Positions 26,297 through 35,506 of a stretch of DNA of 64,000 nucleotides are shown here, in pieces. Source of the DNA: Flavobacterium gilvum (lineage in GTDB: Bacteria > Bacteroidota > Bacteroidia > Flavobacteriales > Flavobacteriaceae). The stretch spans positions 3,410,001 through 3,474,000 of the forward strand of contig NZ_CP017479.1 in assembly GCF_001761465.1 (NCBI RefSeq), written 5' to 3'. Each line of letters starts with the position of its first letter. Position 1 is the first letter of the stretch. The notes under the pieces were generated by a model that was given only the letters and a program-made list of their open reading frames with translations, did not search any database and was not told the origin of the DNA. Both the position numbers and the translations under genes were made by a program.

Positions 26297-26765
26297 TATT
26301 TTAAGTATATTTGAGTACTAATTAGCGCATGAAAAAAAGTAGTTTTTTATGAAAACGGGGTGGTCACTTTGCTCCGGAATTAGGTGGTCATTTTGAATTG
26401 GAATCAGGTGGTCACTTTAAATTGGAATTGGGTGGTCAATATCACTGGAATTTACAATTAAATCGATATCCCAAACCGAAAGCTTATTAGTCGGAAGTAG
26501 CTAATATTCTATTTTAGGATTCGTTCTTCCCAAAAAATAGTCCTATTGGTGTCGGACTATTTACATTTCAAATAGACATTTGTTTTTTAATTTATTAAGA
26601 AAAATTAAGTCAAGACCAATCCTCAACATATTTGAATTGAGCCGGAAAACATTAAAATATGGCCAAAAAAGAATATTAAGACTACTATTGTATTTGAAAG
26701 TGTTTTTATAAAAAAATAATTAAGATTTCTATCTTATAAATTTCAATTATTTGAAAAGCATTTAA

Positions 26766-26890
26766 GTAGCCAGAAATATACTTTACCAGAAATAGCTTAT
26801 GTTGATGAGTTTGCAGTTGGAGGAAAAGAAGGTGGTAAGCAAGGAAGAACCTATGATACAAAAGACAAAGTCAGTCATATTTACATTTAG
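26766..26890 (+). pseudogene. IS1595/ISXO2-like transposase remnant
   Basis: About 41 codons reading PEIAYVDEFAVGGKEGGKQ and then GRTYDTKDK, the first catalytic block (VDE..VGG) of ISXO2-type DDE transposases, ending at a stop. The downstream sequence keeps only faint similarity in other frames. The longer frame starting at 26799 overlaps this remnant in a different phase and is not a real gene. Confidence 0.65.
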
Positions 26891-27012
26891 AATTGATAGA
26901 TCAATTTTCAAAGAAACAATTATATTGAGAAAGGAAATAAAACGGCTGGAACAAGAGCACGTAAATCAACTTTGGAAGAATCAAAAAAAATTAAAGCCTC
27001 CCGAATTACACA

Positions 27013-27050
27013 AAACCCCGCTGAAAATAATTTTAGCGAGGTTTTTTTTT
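27013..27050. terminator. intrinsic terminator
   Basis: AACCCCGCT and AGCGAGGTT pair around an AT-rich loop, followed by nine T on the plus strand; an A-run precedes it, so it can also act on the minus strand downstream of the AraC-type pseudogene (ending at 27066). Confidence 0.7.
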
Positions 27051-27065
27051 AGTAAATTAAATCAC

Positions 27066-27826
27066 TTATTGTTTTTTTATAAAATCTTCAGAAGGTTTCC
27101 TTTTAAAAATATCATAATATTTTGCAGAAAAATAATCTAATTTTTCATAATCCAATTGCTGGATTATTTCTGTCAAAGTATTATAATCTCAACTTTCCAA
27201 AAGTTTCTTGGCGAGAATCATTTTCTCTTTAATGAAAATTTTATTTGGAGAATTACCAAATCTTTGTTTAAACAGCAGTTTAAATTTGGAAGCAGACATT
27301 CCTGCCAATTTCGATAAAAATGATATTGATGGAAATTTTTTAGATAAATTATTGAGAAGATAGTTTTTAGCTTTATTGATTCCCTGGTTTTCAAAATCTT
27401 CTATTTTACTCCACGCAGCAGTATTTGACTTAGAATATCGCTCCAACAAAGTCCCTAATAAATTAAGCGAAACCTATTTTATAAAAGGATCAAAAGAAAT
27501 ATCAAAAACTGATTTTTCGTTTATAGACATCAATAACACTAAACTATTACTGTCGATATTATCAAGAAGACACCATAATTTTTCAGAAAAACCTCTTTTA
27601 AGTTTCTCATAGTCATTATTTTATCTGCTTCCTATAAAATAATTCATTAACTTTTTATCTACATATAAACGCAAAGTAAAAGTTCTTTCACCTACAGAGG
27701 CTTCAAAATAACTTTCAGATTGATTACTAAAAATCCCCAGACTAATATTGGCAGAGCCTCTCACAAGACAATCCAAATCATTTATTTTGAAATGGTTAAA
27801 GTTATCACTTATATCATAATAATTAA
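27066..27826 (-). pseudogene. AraC-family transcriptional regulator, decayed by three stops
   Basis: One continuous minus-strand frame of about 250 codons interrupted by three stops: TAA at about 27624, TAG at about 27477 and TGA at about 27188. The C-terminal part is a clear AraC helix-turn-helix pair: FPSISFLSKLAGMSASKFK, then LFKQRFGNSPNKIF and, after the TGA, TLTEIIQQLDYEKLDYFSAKYYDIFKRKPSEDF. The N-terminal part (YYDISDNFNHFK, TLRLYVDKKL) resembles the sensor region of small flavobacterial AraC regulators. It begins right after the esterase gene stop and may be truncated there. It could once have regulated the neighbouring sugar locus; now it should be inactive. Confidence 0.75.
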
Positions 27827-27831
27827 GATTA

Positions 27832-29256
27832 TCAGAACTTGACTGAGTGCAAGATAAAATCTACTATAGGTTGCGGATTTTTAAGACTATGTGGGTGGTG
27901 TTTTACATCCTGTTTGTGGATAACCATAATATTTCCGCCTAACGCTTTTACCCTTTCTTCAAAAATCTTTGTGTTTTCATCTACTGGAACCACATCATCT
28001 GCATCTCCTACTACATGCAACATTGGAAAACCAGCTTTCACAATCTGTGGCACTAAATCAATTGGATTGCCTTTAAAATCCATTGCGGCTTCTTCAGATG
28101 AAAGTCCAAAATCCTTTTTGAATATTTCCCAAACCTCTTGACTCCCTTTGCTTTTACCCTTTCCGCCTGGCCAGCTCTTAAGATCAAGTACCGGGGCATC
28201 GGCATAAATACAAGCTACCTTTTTGGGGTTTGTCACAGCCCATCGATAAACATATATTCCGCCCCTGCTAAATCCTTCAAGGCAGACTTTTTTGGACAAA
28301 CCCGCACCATGCATTTTCTCATAAAAAGCATTCCAACAATCTATTGCCTCTTGATTTCCAAACAACTCGGCAACATCACAATAAACCAAATGAAATCCTC
28401 TATCCAGTAATGCTATATCAGCTTGTGGTTCTATTCCAAAAAAACGGGCTCGCCAAACCCAAGGTAATCCTGAAGCTGAAAATCGTGGTTTTACCACTTT
28501 ACAATTCCTTCCTTTAAAGATAAAATCAACACAGTCATAACCATAAAAAGAACTGTTTTTTTTCTCTTCTTTTATTTTTGAAAAAATATCAAAGTCCATT
28601 TTCTTTTTGCTAACTACGGATTCATAAATGCGTTTTGCCAAAATAGTTTCTCCTAAAACAGAAGGATGCAATTTATCAGGAAAAAGAGATTCTTTGTCTG
28701 CAGTAATAGAATGCAAATCAATCATTTCTAATTTTTCTTCATAAGCCACTTGACGTATTTTAGGAATCACTTGATTTACAATCACTTCGTCAGTTTGCCT
28801 TTCAGAATCTTTAAGAAACGAACTTACAGGTAGTAATAAAATAACTTTAGGTTTTGATGGCAACTGCTGAAAGGAATGTATTAAAGCTTTGTAATCATCA
28901 ATAAAATTGCTATCTAATTTCAAACGATAAGGCAAACGACTATCGTTTGTTCCCAACTTGATTGTCACTATATCTGGATTGCTTTGCAGTGCTTCTTCAT
29001 ATTTTTTGGTTGATACATAGGAATTATCTCCATTACGAATCACTGTCTTACCAGACACTCCAAAGTTCATCACTTCATAGCCGTCACCAAGCATATTTTG
29101 TAATTGACCAGGGTAAGAATCTTTCTCTGGATTCGGAAGTGTTGCCCCATAAGTAATACTATTTCCGATACAAGCTATTCTAATTTTATGCTGTGCATTG
29201 ACTTGTGAACTAAGAAAAAACAAAGAAACTACAACTATTCCAAATATTTTTTTCAT
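27832..29256 (-). CDS. secreted double esterase: SGNH hydrolase + alpha/beta hydrolase
   Basis: A 474-residue protein with a signal peptide (residues 1-21). The N-terminal domain is a GDSL/SGNH esterase: block I ACIGNSITYG with Ser33, the GTNDS block near residue 100, and the DKLHPS block V near 194. The C-terminal domain (about 235-474) is an alpha/beta hydrolase: nucleophile Ser330 in GFSRGG, Asp in VVGDADDVV, and His in KHHPHSL. Two esterase domains in one chain point to removal of different ester groups (for example acetyl) from a decorated glycan. It is the last gene of the minus-strand sugar locus; 156 bases separate it from the beta-propeller gene. Confidence 0.85.
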   Translation of the reverse strand: MKKIFGIVVVSLFFLSSQVNAQHKIRIACIGNSITYGATLPNPEKDSYPGQLQNMLGDGYEVMNFGVSGKTVIRNGDNSYVSTKKYEEALQSNPDIVTIKLGTNDSRLPYRLKLDSNFIDDYKALIHSFQQLPSKPKVILLLPVSSFLKDSERQTDEVIVNQVIPKIRQVAYEEKLEMIDLHSITADKESLFPDKLHPSVLGETILAKRIYESVVSKKKMDFDIFSKIKEEKKNSSFYGYDCVDFIFKGRNCKVVKPRFSASGLPWVWRARFFGIEPQADIALLDRGFHLVYCDVAELFGNQEAIDCWNAFYEKMHGAGLSKKVCLEGFSRGGIYVYRWAVTNPKKVACIYADAPVLDLKSWPGGKGKSKGSQEVWEIFKKDFGLSSEEAAMDFKGNPIDLVPQIVKAGFPMLHVVGDADDVVPVDENTKIFEERVKALGGNIMVIHKQDVKHHPHSLKNPQPIVDFILHSVKF

Positions 29257-29412
29257 CGTTTATTTTTTGAAAAGAAATTATTAAAAAAAATTGATCTTAT
29301 TTTTATTTACTACAGTAACCAATTATCATATACATTCTTAACTTATTGAATATAAATATTTTATATTTAAATAAAAAAAGGCTTATTATTCCCTAAAACA
29401 AAAAAACTCAAT

Positions 29413-30702
29413 TTATTTTTTTAAGATTATTTCATGAAGGCTTAACGAATAGGCACTTCCTGGAGGATTAGTCTTTTTTAGATATTCTGGATTGTTTCTA
29501 TTCTCTCCATTTGTGAAATTTGCCGAATAACAAAGCCACATTTTTCGCCCATCAGCACTGATGAACTTAGACGGAATGTTAACGAAATAAGCTTGTGGCC
29601 CGAAATTTTTCAAATAAGTGATTATCTTCCAAGGACCTGTAATCTTATCGGACTCCAACAAATAAGTATTCATATTTTCAACAGTTGGCCATCCATCTGT
29701 TACACACATAATGTATTTTTTAAGGGGAGCATTGTAGGTCATTGTGACACATCCTGTATTGTTGTTCCAGTCAATCAATGGTTTGATTTGTTGAAAATCA
29801 TTAGACCAAATGGCATTCCCTTTTTTGTCGTAGCCTGCAAAATATTCGTAAGCAGCTTTATTATTTATGTTTTCAGGCGAAGGAATAACACGTGCGAGAT
29901 AAATCTGATCGCCTGAAATCCAACTCAGATTGGCTTTACGGTCTTCTTGATCCTTTTGTGTTGCCCCATGTGCGACTAGATAAGCTTTGCCATCCGGGGA
30001 ATGCTCCATGTTTTTCCCAAAATCCACAAAGTGTGGCGAACCCATTTTTACTGGTCCGTTTTTTTCAATGGGTTCTGTAAATAAGCTTTTGCCCGGCTCA
30101 CAAGAAGCTGGAGAAGCCGTCCAAGTTTTACCCATATCATACGAAATTCGGAAACCTGCAAATGGCCCCATAATTGGCCAGTTTAATCCATAATTACCAT
30201 TGCCAAGAGTATAAGTTCCGTAGTACCAAATATTGTTGTACACCAAACTTCCGCAAGGATAGCGGCCTCCATAAGGTGCAGGTGAAGCTTGCTCAATACC
30301 CAAAGGAATCACTCTCAAATTCATTGGATCTTCGCCTTCAATCCTTGCCTGACCAGTTTTGGCGTTTGCTCCTCCAGAAAAAGAATTCATTTCAGCCACC
30401 GAACCATCCGTCCACGGAGAATAAAGATTCCCGTCCGAGGCCCAGGAAGGATACCAAGTGTCCGCTTTGGTATAGTTGGCGAATCGCCCAGTGAATTGAA
30501 TTCCCTTTATCTTCTTAGAATGTTCAAAAGGCAAATCTGGTTTACTGCTTTCAGGCCAAGTAAACTCACTTATTTTACTCGACATTTCTTCACTTTTGTA
30601 AACAAAATCAGCCGAATTGTGTGATGAAACTTCTTGGCCAAACATAGTATAGTTTGTCGCGCAAATAAGTATAACGATAAGATTATAAAATTTCATTTTC
30701 AT
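29413..30702 (-). CDS. secreted beta-propeller-like protein, candidate glycosidase
   Basis: A 429-residue protein with signal peptide (1-22). Repeated segments FRISYDMGKTW, GDQIYLARV, KYIMCVTDGWPT and ADGRKMWLCYS recur at intervals of about 60-70 residues as blades of a five-bladed propeller, similar in style to GH43/GH32-type or DUF4185-type proteins. Acidic candidates (Asp in SWASDGNLYSPWTDG, Glu in NMEHSPDGKAYLVAHG) exist, but no named family is recognised. It is placed 14 bases downstream of the GH31 gene, so it is co-expressed with it. Likely an uncharacterised glycan-acting enzyme or binding protein. Confidence 0.6.
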   Translation of the reverse strand: MKMKFYNLIVILICATNYTMFGQEVSSHNSADFVYKSEEMSSKISEFTWPESSKPDLPFEHSKKIKGIQFTGRFANYTKADTWYPSWASDGNLYSPWTDGSVAEMNSFSGGANAKTGQARIEGEDPMNLRVIPLGIEQASPAPYGGRYPCGSLVYNNIWYYGTYTLGNGNYGLNWPIMGPFAGFRISYDMGKTWTASPASCEPGKSLFTEPIEKNGPVKMGSPHFVDFGKNMEHSPDGKAYLVAHGATQKDQEDRKANLSWISGDQIYLARVIPSPENINNKAAYEYFAGYDKKGNAIWSNDFQQIKPLIDWNNNTGCVTMTYNAPLKKYIMCVTDGWPTVENMNTYLLESDKITGPWKIITYLKNFGPQAYFVNIPSKFISADGRKMWLCYSANFTNGENRNNPEYLKKTNPPGSAYSLSLHEIILKK

Positions 30703-30716
30703 AATTATTTTTTCTT

Positions 30717-33074
30717 TTATTTCAGTTTTATTACAATTTCTTTGCCTTTATAGGTAACCGCCTTATCTGTTTTTGCAGAAAAATCAGCTGTAGATTTCCC
30801 TTTGGTAATTAGAGAAATATTAAAATTTCGGGTTTTCAACATTCCTGGAAAACTGCCTTTACGATTTTCAATTGTCAGCGTTTGTTCTTTGTCATTCCAA
30901 TTTATCTTTATGGTCGAAAAAGCACCTTTTTCATAATTGTAATTATCATTTTCATCTTCGTAAAGTGTAAATTCTCCATCTGCTCCGGGATAAACATATA
31001 ATTCTAGATTGTCCCATTTTTTCTCAGTAGCATATTGCACTTTTGGACCAACTGGCAGAATTGTACCTGCTTTTACATAAATAGGCATGATATCGACAGG
31101 AACTTCTTTGCTGATGGTTTGTCCTCCCGAAAATTGTGCTCCAGTCCAGAAATCATACCAACTTGTCCCCTCTGGTAAGTAAACTTGCTTTGATTTTATT
31201 TGGCTAAAATCTTCCTCACTTTTATCATTTTCATTCTTAACGTACATGGATTCGGTAACGGGTGCAATCAATAAAGATTTTCCGAACATATATTCATCAT
31301 TGATATCATATACTTTTTTATCTTGGCTAAAATCCATAACCAAAGCACGCATCATCGAACCAGATTGATTGGTCACATCCCAAGCTGTCGAATAATTATA
31401 AGGCAATAAACGGTAACGCAGGTTGATGAATTTTTCCTGTGCATCATAGGCCCAATCCCCTTTTTGACCAAACATATAAATCTCACGAGGCGTACTTGTT
31501 CCATGCGACCTCATCATGGGCATAAATGTTCCAAATTGCAACCAACGGACATAGAGTTCTCTATAAGCCACATTTTTTATCCCTCCTTTATAATCTACAG
31601 AAAAACCGCCAATATCTGTATTCCAGTATGGAATACCGCAGAGTGAAAAATTAAGTCCTGCCGGAATTTGTTTGCGAAGGACATCCCAACGACCATGAAT
31701 ATCTCCAGACCAGCTATTGGCTCCATAGCGTTGTTGTCCGGCAAAAGCGGAACGAGTTAAGATAAAAACCCTTTTATTTGAAGCTGCTTTTCGTTGATGA
31801 TCATATACTCCACCCACAGTTTGCAAGGGAAATGCATTGTAAACACTACGGAAGGTTCCTAAATGAGTAGGCACATCAAGATCGCTATCTCTTGTAAAAG
31901 TACGATCTGGCTCCGTAGAATCCATCCACCAAGCGTCTACTCCTTTTGCAAACAATCCCTTGCTTAAGTATTCCCAATAAAGATTTCGCGCTTCAGGGTT
32001 ATAAGGATCATAAGGCGTGGCTTCCTTTGGATAGGTTTCAAAATTAAGTAATGATTTTTTTTCTTTCAATTCTGAAAATTGTTTGGTATCTCGTCCAAAT
32101 GAAGCCCAAACAGAAATCATATAATGTGCATTTAACTGATGAATTCTGTCTATCATTTTTTGTGGCTCTGAGAATTTAGGATTATCAAAATTCATGGAAT
32201 TCCAATTCCCATTCCCTCCCCAATATTGCCAATCCTGAATAATTCCGTCAAGAGGAACACCTAGTTTACGAAATTTTTCTACCACTCCAACAATCTCTTC
32301 CTGACTGGTATAACGCTCACGTGATTGCCAAAACCCAAGTGTCCACAAGGGTAATAATGGAGATTGTCCTGTTAAGTCACGCATCTTGGCAATGACCCCA
32401 TCAGCATTTTTTCCATAAAGGAAATAATAATCCAAACCATCACCTACCTCCGATTCCAAAGACATTTCCTGTGGATTATCAACAAATTTTGTAGGCGAAT
32501 AATTATCCCAAAACACACCATAACCTTTTGTCGATTGAATAAAAGGAATACAAATTTTTGTATTTTCATTACGCAAAAGTAATTTTTGTCCCCTTTGGTT
32601 CATTTTCCCTTCCTGTTGTTGCCCTAAACCATAAATAGCTTCGTCTTTATCCAATAAAAAGGCTTGTCTTACGGTAAAAGTTTTTTTATCAACATCTTTT
32701 ATCGGGGTAAATTGAGTGCCATAATCTTTTTCGGTAAACAAAGCTTTTCCGCTTAAATCATAAAATGAAACTTTACCTGTCTTTAAATCCAAAGTGACTT
32801 GTATAAACTCACTTTTCAATGAAACAATATCTCCTTGTTGATTTACAATTAAATTTACTACTTGCGGGGTTTTGATAACCGAAAGACTTTCTTTTTTGAA
32901 TACAAAACCTTCTTGCGATTTTACGATCCTTACAATATGTGGATTATAAAATTGAACCTCAACATCCATGGATTGAATGTTTGCTTTTATTCCCAATTTT
33001 GTTCGCTCAAAATCAGCCGAAAATAGTGGAATGGAAAACGTAAAAAACAATATGGTAATAACTATTTTCTTCAT
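30717..33074 (-). CDS. GH31 alpha-glucosidase/alpha-xylosidase
   Basis: A 785-residue secreted enzyme with signal peptide (1-20). N-terminal beta domain (GLGQQQEGKMNQRGQK about 150-165), then a TIM barrel with the nucleophile Asp385 in WWMDSTEPD and acid/base Asp458 in NSWSGDI, and C-terminal beta domains with a DUF5110-type end. The WWMDSTEPD form of the nucleophile loop resembles Bacteroidota alpha-xylosidase-like members rather than the classic WxDMNE of alpha-glucosidases, so alpha-xylosidase activity is possible. It is followed by the beta-propeller gene after 14 bases. It removes non-reducing alpha-linked sugars outside the cytoplasm. Confidence 0.92.
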   Translation of the reverse strand: MKKIVITILFFTFSIPLFSADFERTKLGIKANIQSMDVEVQFYNPHIVRIVKSQEGFVFKKESLSVIKTPQVVNLIVNQQGDIVSLKSEFIQVTLDLKTGKVSFYDLSGKALFTEKDYGTQFTPIKDVDKKTFTVRQAFLLDKDEAIYGLGQQQEGKMNQRGQKLLLRNENTKICIPFIQSTKGYGVFWDNYSPTKFVDNPQEMSLESEVGDGLDYYFLYGKNADGVIAKMRDLTGQSPLLPLWTLGFWQSRERYTSQEEIVGVVEKFRKLGVPLDGIIQDWQYWGGNGNWNSMNFDNPKFSEPQKMIDRIHQLNAHYMISVWASFGRDTKQFSELKEKKSLLNFETYPKEATPYDPYNPEARNLYWEYLSKGLFAKGVDAWWMDSTEPDRTFTRDSDLDVPTHLGTFRSVYNAFPLQTVGGVYDHQRKAASNKRVFILTRSAFAGQQRYGANSWSGDIHGRWDVLRKQIPAGLNFSLCGIPYWNTDIGGFSVDYKGGIKNVAYRELYVRWLQFGTFMPMMRSHGTSTPREIYMFGQKGDWAYDAQEKFINLRYRLLPYNYSTAWDVTNQSGSMMRALVMDFSQDKKVYDINDEYMFGKSLLIAPVTESMYVKNENDKSEEDFSQIKSKQVYLPEGTSWYDFWTGAQFSGGQTISKEVPVDIMPIYVKAGTILPVGPKVQYATEKKWDNLELYVYPGADGEFTLYEDENDNYNYEKGAFSTIKINWNDKEQTLTIENRKGSFPGMLKTRNFNISLITKGKSTADFSAKTDKAVTYKGKEIVIKLK

Positions 33075-33225
33075 ATAATAATTTTTTAGGTTCAGTTTTT
33101 GGTTTTAATTTAGATCTAAGTTATAATCATAGAATAATGTCGTAATTTAAAATTTGGAAAAAACATTTAATTTATTTGATTTTAAGTTGTTTAGATTGAT
33201 TTTAATCCTTTTGACTTTACGACTT

Positions 33226-35489
33226 TTAAACTTTCGACTTACTTATACTTTTTGTCATTTCAAATACCAATTCTCCTCCTTTTAAAACTTCATCAAAGGT
33301 GATATAGGAACGTTTTAGTTCAATTCCATTCAGAGAAACTTTTTTGACATAAATATTTTTATCTGACAAATTATTTGCTTTTATAATGAATTTTTTACCC
33401 GAAGGCAGTTTTATTGTTGCCTTGTCAAACAAAGGAGCCCCTAACTCATATTGCCCCGAAACGGGATCCATGGGATAAAATCCAAGTGAACTAAAAACAT
33501 ACCAAGCGCTCATTTGTCCAGTATCTTCGTTTCCGCATATTCCCTCAGGAGTATTATCATACAATGTATTGAGAACCTGATTAATATATTTCTGAGTCTT
33601 TTTTGGCTTGCCAACTTTGTTATACATATAAATAGTATGGTGTCCCGGCTCATTGCCATGGGCATATTGACCTATCAACCCTGATATGTCACCCGAAACA
33701 TTTGCGCCATGCAACTTGGATCTCATCAGAAACAGTGAATCAAGCCGTGAATCCAATACTTTTTTTCCTCCCATCAAAGAGGCTAGTCCATCTACATCAT
33801 GTGGCACAAAAAAAGTCCATTGCCAAGCATTTCCTTCGCAATAATCATCCTTTCTATGCTCCGAACTTAAAGGATTAAAAGGTGTTCTCCAAGTTCTGGC
33901 CTGTGTTTTTCCTCTTGCAAAAAGAGTTTTGGGATCTATCACATTCTTATAATTAGAAGCTCTTTTACTGAAATAATCGTATTCTTTTTTATGATTTGTC
34001 ATTTGAGCGAATCGAGCAACAGCCCAGTCATCATAAGCATACTCCAAAGTACGCGCCACAGATTCCATTTCTAAGTCGCAAGGTACATATCCATATTTTT
34101 TATAATTTTTCAAACCCACAAAATACCCCATTGAGAAACCGCAGGTGTCTTTCATACTTGACTGGGTCATGGCATTCATGGCAAACTTTGTATCAAACCC
34201 CTTAATTCCATTCAAATAGCAATTGGTTATCATCGGCATACTGTGCAGTCCTATCATTTGATACGTTTCCATACCCGACAGAGTCCATATTGGTAACTGT
34301 CCAGCATATTTGTAATGCTCCAAGGCAGTTTTTACATAGTCTTTCATCACATTCGGTTGTAAAACTGCCATCAAAGGGCAAGCCGCCCGAAAAGTATCCC
34401 ATAATCCAACTACACCTCCATAATATGGAAATCCGTTTGTTTGATGTACTTTGTTATCTGGTCCTCTGAAACGAAAATCCACATCGGAAAATAACATTGG
34501 ATACATCATCACATTACGCATGGATGTGTAAAATAATTTTTTCTTTTTGAGATCGGAAGTTTCTATTTCAATCTGCCCAAGAACATCATTCCACTGTCCT
34601 GAAGCCTCTTTTTTAATCTCATCAAAATCCTTGTTTTGAACTTCGGCTTCCAAATTTTTACGTGCCCCTTCCATATCCACAGCTGATATCGCTGTTTTTA
34701 CCTCCAAAACACCTTTGTCTTCTTCAAAAAAAAGAATAGCTTTTATATTTCTGCCTTGAGCAAATGTTGCCTTTACTTTTCTATTATCGTCTACGAATAA
34801 AGAGCATTCCTTAATGGGAGTTGAGAATTTGGTATAGAAGTACACCTGCTGCCCCGTAACCCAACCATTTGAAAGTCTATATCCTCTGATGGTATATTTG
34901 TCTACCTGTTCAAAACCCGACGCATAAACAGTATCCATATCATGTTCGGGCTCTATAGTACATCCATTCTTAGATCCGTATTTTAAATCTACAATAACTG
35001 GAATCCTCCCCCTTTACTGTACTTATAACGCTGAATACCACAATGTGCCGAGGCCGTAAGCTCTACAGATAATTGTTTTTCATATAATTTAACCGAATAA
35101 TATCCAGGTTCGGCCTTTTCTTCTTTATGAGAAAATGACGACTGATACTCCTGTGAATTAAGTTTTTTGATAGTATCTGCTTTTTGGTTCAACCGCAAAG
35201 GCATAAACAATACATCCAAAAAGTCATTACAACCACCTCCACTTTTATGGAGATGACTGAATCCGAGAATTGTTTTATCATCATAATGGTATCCAGATTC
35301 ATAGGCGCGTGTGTCTGCCCCAATTTGCATCATCCCAAACGGAACAGATGCTACTGGAGCTACACGGCCATTAAGGCCTGATCCCATAAACATATTGACA
35401 TTTTCATTTACTCGCTCTTTCTTATCACAGGCAATTAGTAAGCTAATGCAAAAACCATAAATAACTAATTTTACTATTTTCCTTTTCAT
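33226..35489 (-). pseudogene. GH92 alpha-mannosidase, split by a 1-base frameshift
   Basis: Residues 1-166 are in one frame (35489-34989): lipoprotein signal LLIACDKKE, then NVNMFMGSGLNGRVAPVASV and GFSHLHKSGGGCNDF, the GH92 N-terminal domain. The rest (about 585 codons, stop at 33226) continues in another frame, with HGNEPGHHT (acid Glu) and GNEDTGQMSAWYVFSSLG, both GH92 signatures. The frames join if the run of five C on the plus strand (35008-35012; G on the coding strand) had six, giving YSKGGRIPVIVDLKYG. So this is a single-base loss in a homopolymer: either a sequencing error or a real inactivation. The family removes alpha-mannose with calcium. The gene is 17 bases downstream of the GH3 gene. 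Confidence 0.88.
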
Positions 35490-35506
35490 TAGTTGGATAA
35501 AATAAT

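Larger units (their letters stand above)
23820..26443 (+). mobile_element. IS21-family insertion sequence, complete
   Basis: Two genes (istA, istB) are enclosed by ends that each carry four GACCACC / GGTGGTC repeats at 23-24 bp spacing: 23834, 23858, 23881 and 23905 on the left; 26359, 26383, 26407 and 26431, inverted, on the right. Multiple internal transposase-binding repeats are typical of IS21. A 7-bp direct repeat ACTGGAA (23813-23819 and 26444-26450) flanks it and may be the target duplication, although the same letters occur in the terminal repeats, so the ends are accurate to only about 10 bases. Both genes look intact. Confidence 0.88.
7374..27826. mobile_element. accessory genomic island inserted in yifB (right border uncertain)
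   Basis: The left border is clear: yifB is broken at about 7374 and a large serine recombinase starts about 50 bases inside. The interior has low-GC, mostly small genes of unknown or nuclease/protease/helicase type, several kinds of recombinase, repeats that separate genes, an IS21-type element and remnants of others. No second yifB half marks the right border. I end the island at the decayed AraC gene before the sugar-degradation locus, but the true element could be larger and include that locus, or the border may have been deleted. Confidence 0.45.

Noticed and set aside
26799..27140. Open frame of 113 codons after the IS21-type element
   Set aside because: It overlaps the ISXO2 transposase remnant in another phase and reads into the terminator; the protein looks random.
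27376..27612. Plus-strand open frame opposite the AraC pseudogene
   Set aside because: It is the reverse of the decayed regulator and shows no protein-like features.
35008..35012. Programmed frameshift in GH92 as the main explanation
   Set aside because: A single missing base in a homopolymer is simpler; no stimulatory structure was identified.
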